A program made the position numbers and the translations under genes. From Lachnospiraceae bacterium (lineage in GTDB: Bacteria; Bacillota_A; Clostridia; Lachnospirales; Lachnospiraceae): a stretch of 7,211 nucleotides of DNA. The notes under the pieces were generated by a model, which was not told the origin of the DNA, searched no databases, and worked only from the letters and a program-made list of their open reading frames with translations. The stretch lies in assembly GCA_009774465.1 (NCBI GenBank), contig VSNT01000164.1, positions 1 to 7,211 on the forward strand, read 5' to 3'. This document shows, in pieces, positions 1-5,653 of the stretch (within the stretch, counting starts at the first letter, position 1; every line of letters begins with the position of its first letter).

Positions 1-47
1 TAACAATAGTAGAACAGGCAAACGATATGCCGAGTGAAGAAGAATGA
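1..47 (+). CDS. Possible 3' end of an upstream gene (partial)
   Basis: One frame is open from the left edge to a TGA at 45-47 and would encode the tail TIVEQANDMPSEEE. An acidic, Glu-rich end of this kind is plausible for a real protein. The stop lies 13 nt before the ATG of the chemotaxis receptor, which has its own purine-rich Shine-Dalgarno stretch in the gap. That spacing suggests the two genes share a transcript. Fifteen codons are too few to name a product. A chemotaxis partner such as CheW, or another receptor, would fit the setting but is only a guess. Confidence 0.4.
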   Translation, partial: TIVEQANDMPSEEE

Positions 48-60
48 GAGGTAAGAAGAA

Positions 61-1524
61 ATGAAAGACATGAAGATAAAAACAAAAATGATTCTGGGCT
101 TTGCAATTCCTATTATTCTTGCAATTATTAATGTGCTGGTAGTAATGTCTTCAGTGCGTACAATTACTAATGATGTGCTTGATATGCAGGAAAAGGAAGT
201 AACAACTATCAATAAGACGATGGAGGAAATCGGTGCAGACGAAACAAAAGCACAAATTCTTATTGACACGATTACAAGTTCTAAGACAGACGATATGTCA
301 GATATATTAAGAACCGCTAATGTTTCCAACATTTTAAGCGGAGCATTGATAATTATATCTGTTATAATTTCTCTGCTTATCGCATTTTCACTGATAAAGA
401 TCATCAACAAATCTGTTGCACAGTTGTCTCAGGCGGCAAGCGATATTGCTATGGGACGTGTTGAGATTGAAATGATAAAATACCATAATGATGAATTTGG
501 TGAATTGATAGATAAATATACGGAAGTAATTAATAATATAAAATATCAGGCACAGATTGCTGAAGAAGTGTCAAATGGTAACCTTACGGTTCAGGTAAAT
601 GTGAAGTCAAGTGAAGATATGCTGGGCAATGCATTGAAGAAACTGGTAGATGATAACTTTAACGCACTTTCCAATATCAGTGATGCAGGTTCACAGGTTA
701 CAGTCAGCTCCTCCCAGGTGGCAAGTGCAAGCCAGGCGCTGGCACAGGGCTCTACCGAACAGGCAAGCGCTATTGAAGAAATTACAGCATCCATTGATGA
801 AATTGCAGAAAAGACCAAACAGAATGCAGAGCAGGCAAATGAAGCTTCCAGCCTGGTAGGCGTGGCAATCGGTGATGTAAAAGAAGGAAATGAGCAGATG
901 AAGCATATGATGGCTGCCATGCAGGATATCAACAAATCATCTGAGAGTATTTCAAAGATTATTAAGACCATTGACGATATCGCATTCCAGACCAATATCC
1001 TTGCATTAAATGCGGCAGTAGAGGCAGCCCGTGCAGGAGAAGCAGGAAAGGGATTTGCAGTAGTAGCAGAAGAAGTAAGAAGCCTTGCAGCCAAGAGTGC
1101 GGCAGCAGCAGCAGAGACAGCAGAGCTGATTGAGGCATCTATCGGCAAGGTAAATGCAGGAAGCAAGATCGCAGACGATACAGCAAAGGCTATGGATGCT
1201 ATTGCAAAGGTGGTACAGCAGAGCGAAGTAATCATCAATGGTATTGCAGAGTCTTCCAACTACCAGGCAACAGCAGTGGCCCAGATCGAGCAGGCAATCA
1301 GTCAGGTATCCCAGGTAGTACAGACCAACTCCGCAACCAGCGAGGAATGTGCTGCAGCCAGCGAAGAACTGTCCAACCAGGCATCCAGAATGAGAGAAAT
1401 GCTTTCCATTTACAACCTGGGTTCAGGAAGTTCCTCTTCCTATAAAGGCTCCTCCTATCAGAGTTCTTCACCAAGTGCAAATGAGCAGGTGATTTCTTTG
1501 GGAGATGGTTTTGATAAGTATTAA
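61..1524 (+). CDS. Methyl-accepting chemotaxis protein with short sensor domain
   Basis: This is a transmembrane chemoreceptor of 487 residues that would signal to CheA through CheW. A basic N-terminus leads into TM1 (about 10-30). A sensor loop of only about 60 residues follows (31-90), then TM2 (about 91-113). A HAMP domain (about 113-165) is followed by a second HAMP-like stretch (about 165-198, with SNGNLTVQV and a later SEDMLG). Residues 200-450 form the long alpha-helical signalling hairpin. Its tip, about 304-343, carries the near-invariant run DDIAFQTNILALNAAVEAAR followed by AGEAGKGFAVVAEEVR. The Ser-rich tail (454-472) has no CheR-docking pentapeptide. The sensor is smaller than a typical four-helix bundle or Cache domain, so the ligand cannot be predicted; it may sense membrane state or a partner protein. 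The ATG at 61 is supported by AGAGG at 47-51. An intrinsic terminator follows the stop codon. Confidence 0.95.
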   Translation: MKDMKIKTKMILGFAIPIILAIINVLVVMSSVRTITNDVLDMQEKEVTTINKTMEEIGADETKAQILIDTITSSKTDDMSDILRTANVSNILSGALIIISVIISLLIAFSLIKIINKSVAQLSQAASDIAMGRVEIEMIKYHNDEFGELIDKYTEVINNIKYQAQIAEEVSNGNLTVQVNVKSSEDMLGNALKKLVDDNFNALSNISDAGSQVTVSSSQVASASQALAQGSTEQASAIEEITASIDEIAEKTKQNAEQANEASSLVGVAIGDVKEGNEQMKHMMAAMQDINKSSESISKIIKTIDDIAFQTNILALNAAVEAARAGEAGKGFAVVAEEVRSLAAKSAAAAAETAELIEASIGKVNAGSKIADDTAKAMDAIAKVVQQSEVIINGIAESSNYQATAVAQIEQAISQVSQVVQTNSATSEECAAASEELSNQASRMREMLSIYNLGSGSSSSYKGSSYQSSSPSANEQVISLGDGFDKY

Positions 1525-1546
1525 GAAGGGTAAAGATCAGTTTAAG

Positions 1547-1575
1547 ACGCAGGGGCAAAAGTCCCTGCGTTTTTT
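1547..1575 (+). terminator. Intrinsic terminator after the chemoreceptor gene
   Basis: ACGCAGGG (1547-1554) pairs perfectly with CCCTGCGT (1563-1570). A G-U and a C-G pair extend the stem inward (1555-1556 with 1561-1562) to leave an AAAA loop. The stem runs directly into a T-run at 1570-1575. It lies 23 nt after the MCP stop codon. This is a textbook Rho-independent terminator for the + strand. Confidence 0.93.
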
Positions 1576-1607
1576 ATTTCATAGGAAAGTACGTCCTATG
1601 AAATAAA
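1573..1607. repeat. Perfect 14-bp inverted repeat (long A/T-flanked hairpin)
   Basis: TTTATTTCATAGGA (1573-1586) is matched exactly by TCCTATGAAATAAA (1594-1607) around a 7-nt loop, AAGTACG. The left arm starts inside the T-run of the preceding terminator. The right arm is followed by AGGGG rather than a T-run, so it is not an obvious second + strand terminator. On the - strand the same stem is followed by T-rich sequence only because of symmetry with the adjacent terminator. Perfect hairpins directly after terminators are often interspersed palindromic repeats. Whether this one is multicopy cannot be seen from a single window. Confidence 0.8.
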
Positions 1608-1710
1608 GGGGATGCGCAGCTTCGTGCGCGAAACAAAAGCTGCGCTTGTCAGAGAAGTTGGGCGCGAGGATGTGCGAAGCGCACTTTTGTTTCGTCAGGA
1701 TGGCTCATGA
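1608..1710. repeat. GC-rich block of nested inverted repeats, candidate interspersed element
   Basis: This block is visibly richer in G and C than the A/T-rich DNA on both sides. Three overlapping inverted repeats can be read. GCGCAGCTT (1614-1622) pairs with AAGCTGCGC (1637-1645). The 19-nt arm 1629-1647 pairs with 1677-1694 with only one bulged C (1640). GTGCG (1672-1676) pairs with CGCAC (1680-1684). The first and second folds share bases and so exclude each other. A 32-codon ORF (ATG at 1612, TGA at 1708-1710) runs through the block after AAAGGGG. It has no proper Shine-Dalgarno spacing and its codons are dictated by the palindromes, so I do not call it a gene. The block could be a REP/MITE-like repeat or a structured RNA. 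No transposase or flanking target duplication was recognised. Confidence 0.55.
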
Positions 1711-1743
1711 AGCGGGGCATCTGTTGTTTTTTTAATTTTCCAC

Positions 1744-1772
1744 TTGCGGAAAACGTTTTCCTGTGTTACACT
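1744..1772 (+). promoter_or_regulatory. Candidate glgP promoter (sigma-A type, extended -10)
   Basis: TTGCGG (1744-1749) as the -35 and TACACT (1767-1772) as the -10 are separated by exactly 17 nt. A TG at 1764-1765, one base before the -10, gives an extended -10 element that would offset the imperfect hexamers. Transcription would start near 1779 and leave a leader of about 140 nt before glgP. No better-spaced promoter was found between the MCP terminator and glgP. The leader (1779-1909) is A/T-rich. Apart from a 10-nt-spaced direct repeat of ATAGGAA (1843-1849 and 1853-1859), nothing recognisable was seen in it. Confidence 0.6.
1748..1761. promoter_or_regulatory. LacI-family type operator between -35 and -10 of glgP
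   Basis: GGAAAACGTTTTCC is a perfect 14-bp palindrome centred on a CG step, the hallmark of operators bound by LacI/GalR proteins, whose hinge helix inserts at a central CpG. It fills most of the spacer of the predicted glgP promoter, so a bound protein would block RNA polymerase. A LacI-family regulator is encoded downstream of glgP and is the natural candidate. The site also matches a CcpA cre consensus (TGNAARCGNWWWCA) at all but the two outermost bases, so catabolite control cannot be excluded. Confidence 0.72.
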
Positions 1773-1920
1773 CAGTATGTTAAGTCAAATTTATAGAGAT
1801 AATATATTGATTTTGGCTATTTATGAATGACATGGCTGAGCGATAGGAAACAATAGGAACATCAAAGTGAAACTCTTATATGATAAAAATTAAGAAAATT
1901 TATAAAATCAGGAGGGAATT

Positions 1921-4230
1921 ATGGCAGCACAAACAAATTTACAAAGAGATGTATTGGTTTTGAACATGGAACAGCAGCTTGCGGAAGTTGCAGAAGAAAT
2001 GTTCGGCAAGTCATTGGCTGAATTAACTGATCAGGAAACATATTATACGGTATTGTCCTATACCAAGAGAGTTATGTCTGTTTCTGACACCAATGAAGGG
2101 GAAAAGAAGATTTACTACATTTCCGCAGAATTTCTGATCGGAAAACTTTTGTCCAACAACTTAATTAACCTGGGCATTTACGATAAGATTGATCAGATTT
2201 TGAAGAATAATGGAAAAAGCCTTTCTGTAATTGAGGAAATTGAGCCGGAACCTTCACTTGGAAATGGCGGTCTTGGAAGACTTGCAGCATGTTTTTTGGA
2301 TTCTATTGCCACATTGGGACTTCCCGGAGAAGGGATTGGACTTAATTATCACTTTGGGCTTTTTAAGCAGGTGTTTAAGGATAAACTGCAGACAGCCGAA
2401 AAGAATGACTGGATTGAGGAAAATTCATGGCTTACGAAATCAGACCTTTCTTTTGACGTGTTTTTTGGCAAAAAGAAAGTTACGTCACGTCTTTATGATA
2501 TTGATGTTGCAGGTTATGACAGTGGTGTCAACAAGCTTAGACTGTTTGATATTGAATCCATAGACGAGAGCCTTGTTAAAGAGGGAATTAATTTTGACAA
2601 AGAACAGATTGAAAAGAATTTAACTTTGTTCCTGTATCCGGATGATTCTGATGAGGCAGGTAACTTACTGCGTATTTATCAGCAGTATTTTATGGTATGT
2701 AATGCTGCACAGCTTATCCTGCATGAGATGAAAGAAAAGAAGTATGATCTGCGTAAAATGTATGAGCATGCGGTAATCCAGATTAACGACACCCATCCTA
2801 CAATGGTAATTCTCGAGCTGATCCGTATTCTGGTTGAGGAAAAAGCATTTACAATGGATGAGGCAATTGAAGTGGTCAGCAGGACCTGCGCTTATACCAA
2901 TCATACAATTCTTGCAGAGGCATTGGAAAAATGGCCCCTTGCATATCTGGAAAAGGTAGTGCCCCAGCTTGTTCCTTATATCAAAGAGTTAGATAAGAGA
3001 ATTGCAGCCAGGTATGATGATCCAAGGGTACAGATCATTGATGAGAATGACAGAGTGCATATGGCGCACATAGACATTCACTATGGATTTTCTGTAAACG
3101 GTGTTGCTGCTATTCATACTGAAATTTTGAAGGATTCAGAGTTAAATGCTTTTTATAAAATTTATCCTGAGAAATTCAATAATAAGACCAATGGCATTAC
3201 CTTCAGAAGATGGCTCCTCAGCTGTAACCGTGAATTGGCAGGCTTCTTATCACAGACGATCGGTGATGGATATAAAAAGGACGCTGATAAGCTTGAAAAA
3301 CTTCTGGAGCACAAGGACGAACAGGCAGTGCTTGACCGGCTTGCAGAAATTAAGATGAACCGCAAGAAAGAGCTGGCTGCATATGTAAAAGAAACAGAGG
3401 GTGTTACATTAAATCCCGAGGCAGTATTTGATATTCAGGTAAAAAGACTCCATGAGTATAAGCGTCAGCAGATGAATGCCCTTTACATCATTCATAAGTA
3501 TCTGGAGATTAAGAGCGGAAAGAAGCCGGTAAGACCTCTTACCTTTATTTTCGGAGCAAAGGCGGCGCCTGCCTATGTGATCGCTCAGGATATTATCCAT
3601 CTTCTTTTGGTACTGCAGGAAATTATAAAAAATGATCCGGAAGTGAGCCCTTACATGACAGTACTTATGGTAGAAAACTACAATGTAAGCTATGCGGAAA
3701 AGCTGATTCCTGCCTGCGATATTTCAGAGCAGATTTCACTTGCATCCAAGGAAGCATCAGGTACCGGAAACATGAAATTTATGCTAAACGGTGCTGTTAC
3801 CTTAGGAACTTCTGATGGTGCAAACGTGGAAATTCATGAGCTTGTAGGGGATGACAATATTTACATCTTTGGTGAAAAATCCGAGGCAGTTATTGCCCAC
3901 TATGAGAAGGCCGATTATGTTTCTAAAGATTTCTATGAAAAGAGTCCTGTGATAAAGGAGGCTGTTGACTTTATCATAAGCAAGCAGGCACTTAAGGTCG
4001 GTCATAAGGAAAATCTGGAGCGCCTTTACAAGGAACTGATTAATAAAGACTGGTTTATGACATTGCTTGATCTGGAAGATTACATTGAAGCGAAGGACAG
4101 AGCATTTGCAGATTATGAAGACCGTCAGAAGTGGAAAAAGATGATGCTTGTCAATATTGCAAAGGCCGGCTTCTTCTCATCCGACAGAACCATTGCCGAA
4201 TATAACAGGGATATCTGGAAATTAAAATAG
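1921..4230 (+). CDS. glgP: Glycogen/alpha-glucan phosphorylase (GT35 family)
   Basis: This cytoplasmic enzyme of 769 residues removes glucose-1-phosphate from the non-reducing ends of alpha-1,4-glucans (glycogen, starch products or maltodextrin), using pyridoxal phosphate. Conserved blocks are YYISAEFLIGKLLSNNLINLG (65-85), GNGGLGR (114-120), INDTHP (288-293), TNGITFRRW (423-431), DIQVKRLHEYKRQQ (504-517) and AEKLIPACDISEQISLASK (592-610). The PLP signature EASGTGNMKFMLN is at 611-623, with K619 as the lysine that holds the cofactor, followed by GTSDGANVEI. The protein is shorter than E. coli GlgP/MalP (about 800-815), with a compact region around 160-245; no catalytic block is missing. The ATG at 1921 follows AGGAGGG at 1910-1916. 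It appears to be a single-gene unit with its own promoter, operator and terminator. Substrate preference between glycogen and maltodextrin cannot be decided from sequence. Confidence 0.96.
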   Translation: MAAQTNLQRDVLVLNMEQQLAEVAEEMFGKSLAELTDQETYYTVLSYTKRVMSVSDTNEGEKKIYYISAEFLIGKLLSNNLINLGIYDKIDQILKNNGKSLSVIEEIEPEPSLGNGGLGRLAACFLDSIATLGLPGEGIGLNYHFGLFKQVFKDKLQTAEKNDWIEENSWLTKSDLSFDVFFGKKKVTSRLYDIDVAGYDSGVNKLRLFDIESIDESLVKEGINFDKEQIEKNLTLFLYPDDSDEAGNLLRIYQQYFMVCNAAQLILHEMKEKKYDLRKMYEHAVIQINDTHPTMVILELIRILVEEKAFTMDEAIEVVSRTCAYTNHTILAEALEKWPLAYLEKVVPQLVPYIKELDKRIAARYDDPRVQIIDENDRVHMAHIDIHYGFSVNGVAAIHTEILKDSELNAFYKIYPEKFNNKTNGITFRRWLLSCNRELAGFLSQTIGDGYKKDADKLEKLLEHKDEQAVLDRLAEIKMNRKKELAAYVKETEGVTLNPEAVFDIQVKRLHEYKRQQMNALYIIHKYLEIKSGKKPVRPLTFIFGAKAAPAYVIAQDIIHLLLVLQEIIKNDPEVSPYMTVLMVENYNVSYAEKLIPACDISEQISLASKEASGTGNMKFMLNGAVTLGTSDGANVEIHELVGDDNIYIFGEKSEAVIAHYEKADYVSKDFYEKSPVIKEAVDFIISKQALKVGHKENLERLYKELINKDWFMTLLDLEDYIEAKDRAFADYEDRQKWKKMMLVNIAKAGFFSSDRTIAEYNRDIWKLK

Positions 4231-4288
4231 CACGATTTCCCGTATCAGGCAGTGAAAGAATAAATTTTGAATTAAGTCAATACGAAAG

Positions 4289-4317
4289 CCGCGCCGGAAG
4301 TTTCTGGCGCGGTTTTT
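4289..4317 (+). terminator. Intrinsic terminator after glgP
   Basis: CCGCGCC (4289-4295) pairs with GGCGCGG (4306-4312). A G-U and a G-C pair extend the stem inward, and TTTTT follows at 4313-4317. It lies about 60 nt after the glgP stop. Upstream A residues (4285-4287) could pair with the T-run, so some activity on the - strand is possible, although no - strand gene converges here. Confidence 0.93.
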
Positions 4318-4320
4318 CCA

Positions 4321-4354
4321 TGATATAGGAAATTCTTCTGGATTTCCTACATCA
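4321..4354. repeat. Hairpin between the glgP terminator and the regulator gene
   Basis: TAGGAAATTC (4326-4335) pairs with GGATTTCCTA (4340-4349), nine Watson-Crick pairs and one G-U, around a TTCT loop. Beyond an A/C mismatch (4325 and 4350) the stem continues with TGAT (4321-4324) and ATCA (4351-4354). There is no T-run after it on either strand, so it is not a standard terminator. It lies just upstream of the LacI-family gene and could be an operator or an mRNA structure in its leader. It lacks the central CG seen in the palindrome upstream of glgP. Confidence 0.6.
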
Positions 4355-4416
4355 CAAAAGGCCCTCCGGACGGGATCGCATTGCGGCGGAGAGGAAATGT
4401 AACAGGGAATACTAAA

Positions 4417-4426
4417 AAGGGGGTGA
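4417..4426 (+). promoter_or_regulatory. Ribosome binding site that fixes the regulator start
   Basis: AAGGGGGTGA matches the ideal anti-16S sequence AAGGAGGTGA at 9 of 10 bases. It lies 11 nt (counted from the G-run) before the ATG at 4435. The same open frame extends upstream to a GTG at 4423, which overlaps this site, and to a TTG at 4381, which has no ribosome binding site. The site therefore favours the ATG. Confidence 0.75.
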
Positions 4427-4434
4427 GCGGTGAA

Positions 4435-5439
4435 ATGGAAGAAGGAAGAGTAAGAATTGTTGATATAGCGGAAGAATTGGGGGTAAGCACTGCCACAGTT
4501 TCCAATGTGATTCATGGAAAAACAAAGAAAATTTCTGCTGAAACTGTAAAGAGGGTACAGGAGCTTTTGGAAAAAAGGCAGTATATTCCAAGCATGGCGG
4601 GAATTCTGCTGGCTCAAAACAACTCAAGAATCATTGGCGTGGTAATCAATAATCATGAGAAATATGAAGGACATGTGCTGGAGGATGGTTTTATTGCATC
4701 AAGTTTAAATGCACTGGCAGCTCAAATAGAGAGGTCAGGTTACTTTATGATGGTGAAAACTACAAAAGAATGGAATGAGATCAGCCGGTTTGCTTCCATG
4801 TGGAATATGGAAGGGATGGTGGTGATCGGATTTTGTGAACAGGATTATAAAAAGCTGAGAGAGAAAATGCACATTCCCTTTGTAGTATATGATGGATATT
4901 TTGAGGAATCGGGAGAACTGGCAAATATTATAATTGATAATTTTGACGGAGGACTGCAGGCAGGGCAGCATTTAAAAAACCGGGGACACAGCAGGGTTTT
5001 GTGTATTTCCGACAATGACATATGTATGGATCATGAACGGTTTTCGGGATTAAAAGAAATACTTCCGGAGGCTGAACTTAAGATAGTTCCTATGGATAAA
5101 AACAGCCGCTGGCAGTTTTATGAGGAAAACTTAAGAGAAATCAGAAGATATACAGCAGTTTTTGCAGTGTCGGACTATTATGCAATTGATCTCCTTCATT
5201 TTTTGAATAAAAAGAAAATTGCTGTTCCGGAAGAGATGTCGATTGTAGGATTTGACGATACTGTGCTTGGGCGAATGAGCCTGCCCGCACTTACAACGAT
5301 CTGTCAGGACAGTATGGAACGGGCAAAAACAGCATTATGGCTTCTTAAGGAACTGAAAGAGGGAAGATGCGCAGGAAATACATTAAAGTTAAAGGTTTAT
5401 CTGGTGGAGAGAGAAAGTGTTAAACAATTAAAGAGTTAA
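4435..5439 (+). CDS. LacI/GalR-family transcriptional regulator
   Basis: This is a DNA-binding regulator of 334 residues when started at the ATG at 4435. The N-terminal helix-turn-helix is clear at about 8-29 (IVDIAEELGVSTATVSNVIHG). It is followed by the third helix (about 33-47) and the hinge region YIPSMAGILLAQ (50-61), which carries the leucines used to wedge into the operator centre. Residues 66-330 form the periplasmic-binding-protein-like sensor and dimer domain, with VSDYYAIDLL (245-254), VPEEMSIVGFDD (264-275) and LPALTTICQD (283-292) as typical late-core motifs. The effector is probably a sugar or sugar phosphate; the core does not say which. The gene lies directly downstream of glgP but beyond its terminator, so it is likely transcribed separately or by read-through; no convincing promoter of its own was seen. 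The palindrome in the glgP promoter is the likely target. No terminator was seen after the stop codon. Confidence 0.93.
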   Translation: MEEGRVRIVDIAEELGVSTATVSNVIHGKTKKISAETVKRVQELLEKRQYIPSMAGILLAQNNSRIIGVVINNHEKYEGHVLEDGFIASSLNALAAQIERSGYFMMVKTTKEWNEISRFASMWNMEGMVVIGFCEQDYKKLREKMHIPFVVYDGYFEESGELANIIIDNFDGGLQAGQHLKNRGHSRVLCISDNDICMDHERFSGLKEILPEAELKIVPMDKNSRWQFYEENLREIRRYTAVFAVSDYYAIDLLHFLNKKKIAVPEEMSIVGFDDTVLGRMSLPALTTICQDSMERAKTALWLLKELKEGRCAGNTLKLKVYLVERESVKQLKS

Positions 5440-5551
5440 AGCAGGAATAGATGAGAGTTGCAGCGAAAAGACAGCATGAAAAAGAAAGAAAAGGATAAAA
5501 TTAGTAAGCCTGTAATTGTCATATTGCACAAACAGACATTTGTATTTTTGT

Positions 5552-5575
5552 AATAGGTTACACGTTTAACCTATT
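5552..5575. promoter_or_regulatory. 24-bp near-perfect palindrome upstream of the MATE gene, probable operator
   Basis: AATAGGTTA (5552-5560) and TAACCTATT (5567-5575) are perfect inverted arms. The six bases between them add an ACGT core, leaving a single mismatched pair (5561 and 5566). It lies about 80 nt before the MATE start in the 214-nt gap after the regulator gene. No T-run follows it on either strand, so it reads as a protein-binding site and not a terminator. Upstream, TTGCAC (5524-5529) and TGTAAT (5549-5554) could form a promoter with a long 19-nt spacer, in which case the palindrome would overlap the -10 and start point. Its sequence differs from the glgP operator apart from the central ACGTTT, so a different regulator may bind it. 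Confidence 0.6.
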
Positions 5576-5653
5576 GCTGTTGCTGGAAAATGGAACTATG
5601 ATTCAAGTAGACGAAAGACAGCAGACAAAAAAGCAATAGGAGGAAGAAGTACA

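Noticed and set aside
591..1259. 222-codon open frame on the - strand inside the chemoreceptor gene
   Set aside because: The + strand frame encodes unmistakable MCP signalling motifs across the same bases. The - strand product is a low-complexity Ala/Ser-rich mirror of repetitive helical codons with no ribosome binding site.
1573..1607. Hairpin read as a second terminator of the MCP gene
   Set aside because: The stem is A/T-rich at its base and is followed by AGGGG. The preceding hairpin with its own T-run already explains termination.
4381..4434. Upstream TTG or GTG start for the LacI-family regulator
   Set aside because: The additional 18 residues (starting MRRRGNVTG) do not fit the normal LacI-family N-terminus. 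The TTG has no ribosome binding site and the GTG lies inside the Shine-Dalgarno match that serves the ATG at 4435.
4222..4617. 131-codon open frame on the - strand across the spacer and the start of the regulator gene
   Set aside because: It runs through the glgP terminator and the helix-turn-helix coding region, its predicted protein is Phe/Pro-rich with no family features, and no suitable ribosome binding site is seen.
5476..5553. 25-codon Lys-rich ORF (begins MKKKEKDKISK) before the MATE gene
   Set aside because: There is no Shine-Dalgarno sequence, the composition is that expected of A-rich intergenic DNA, and it ends inside the operator-like palindrome.
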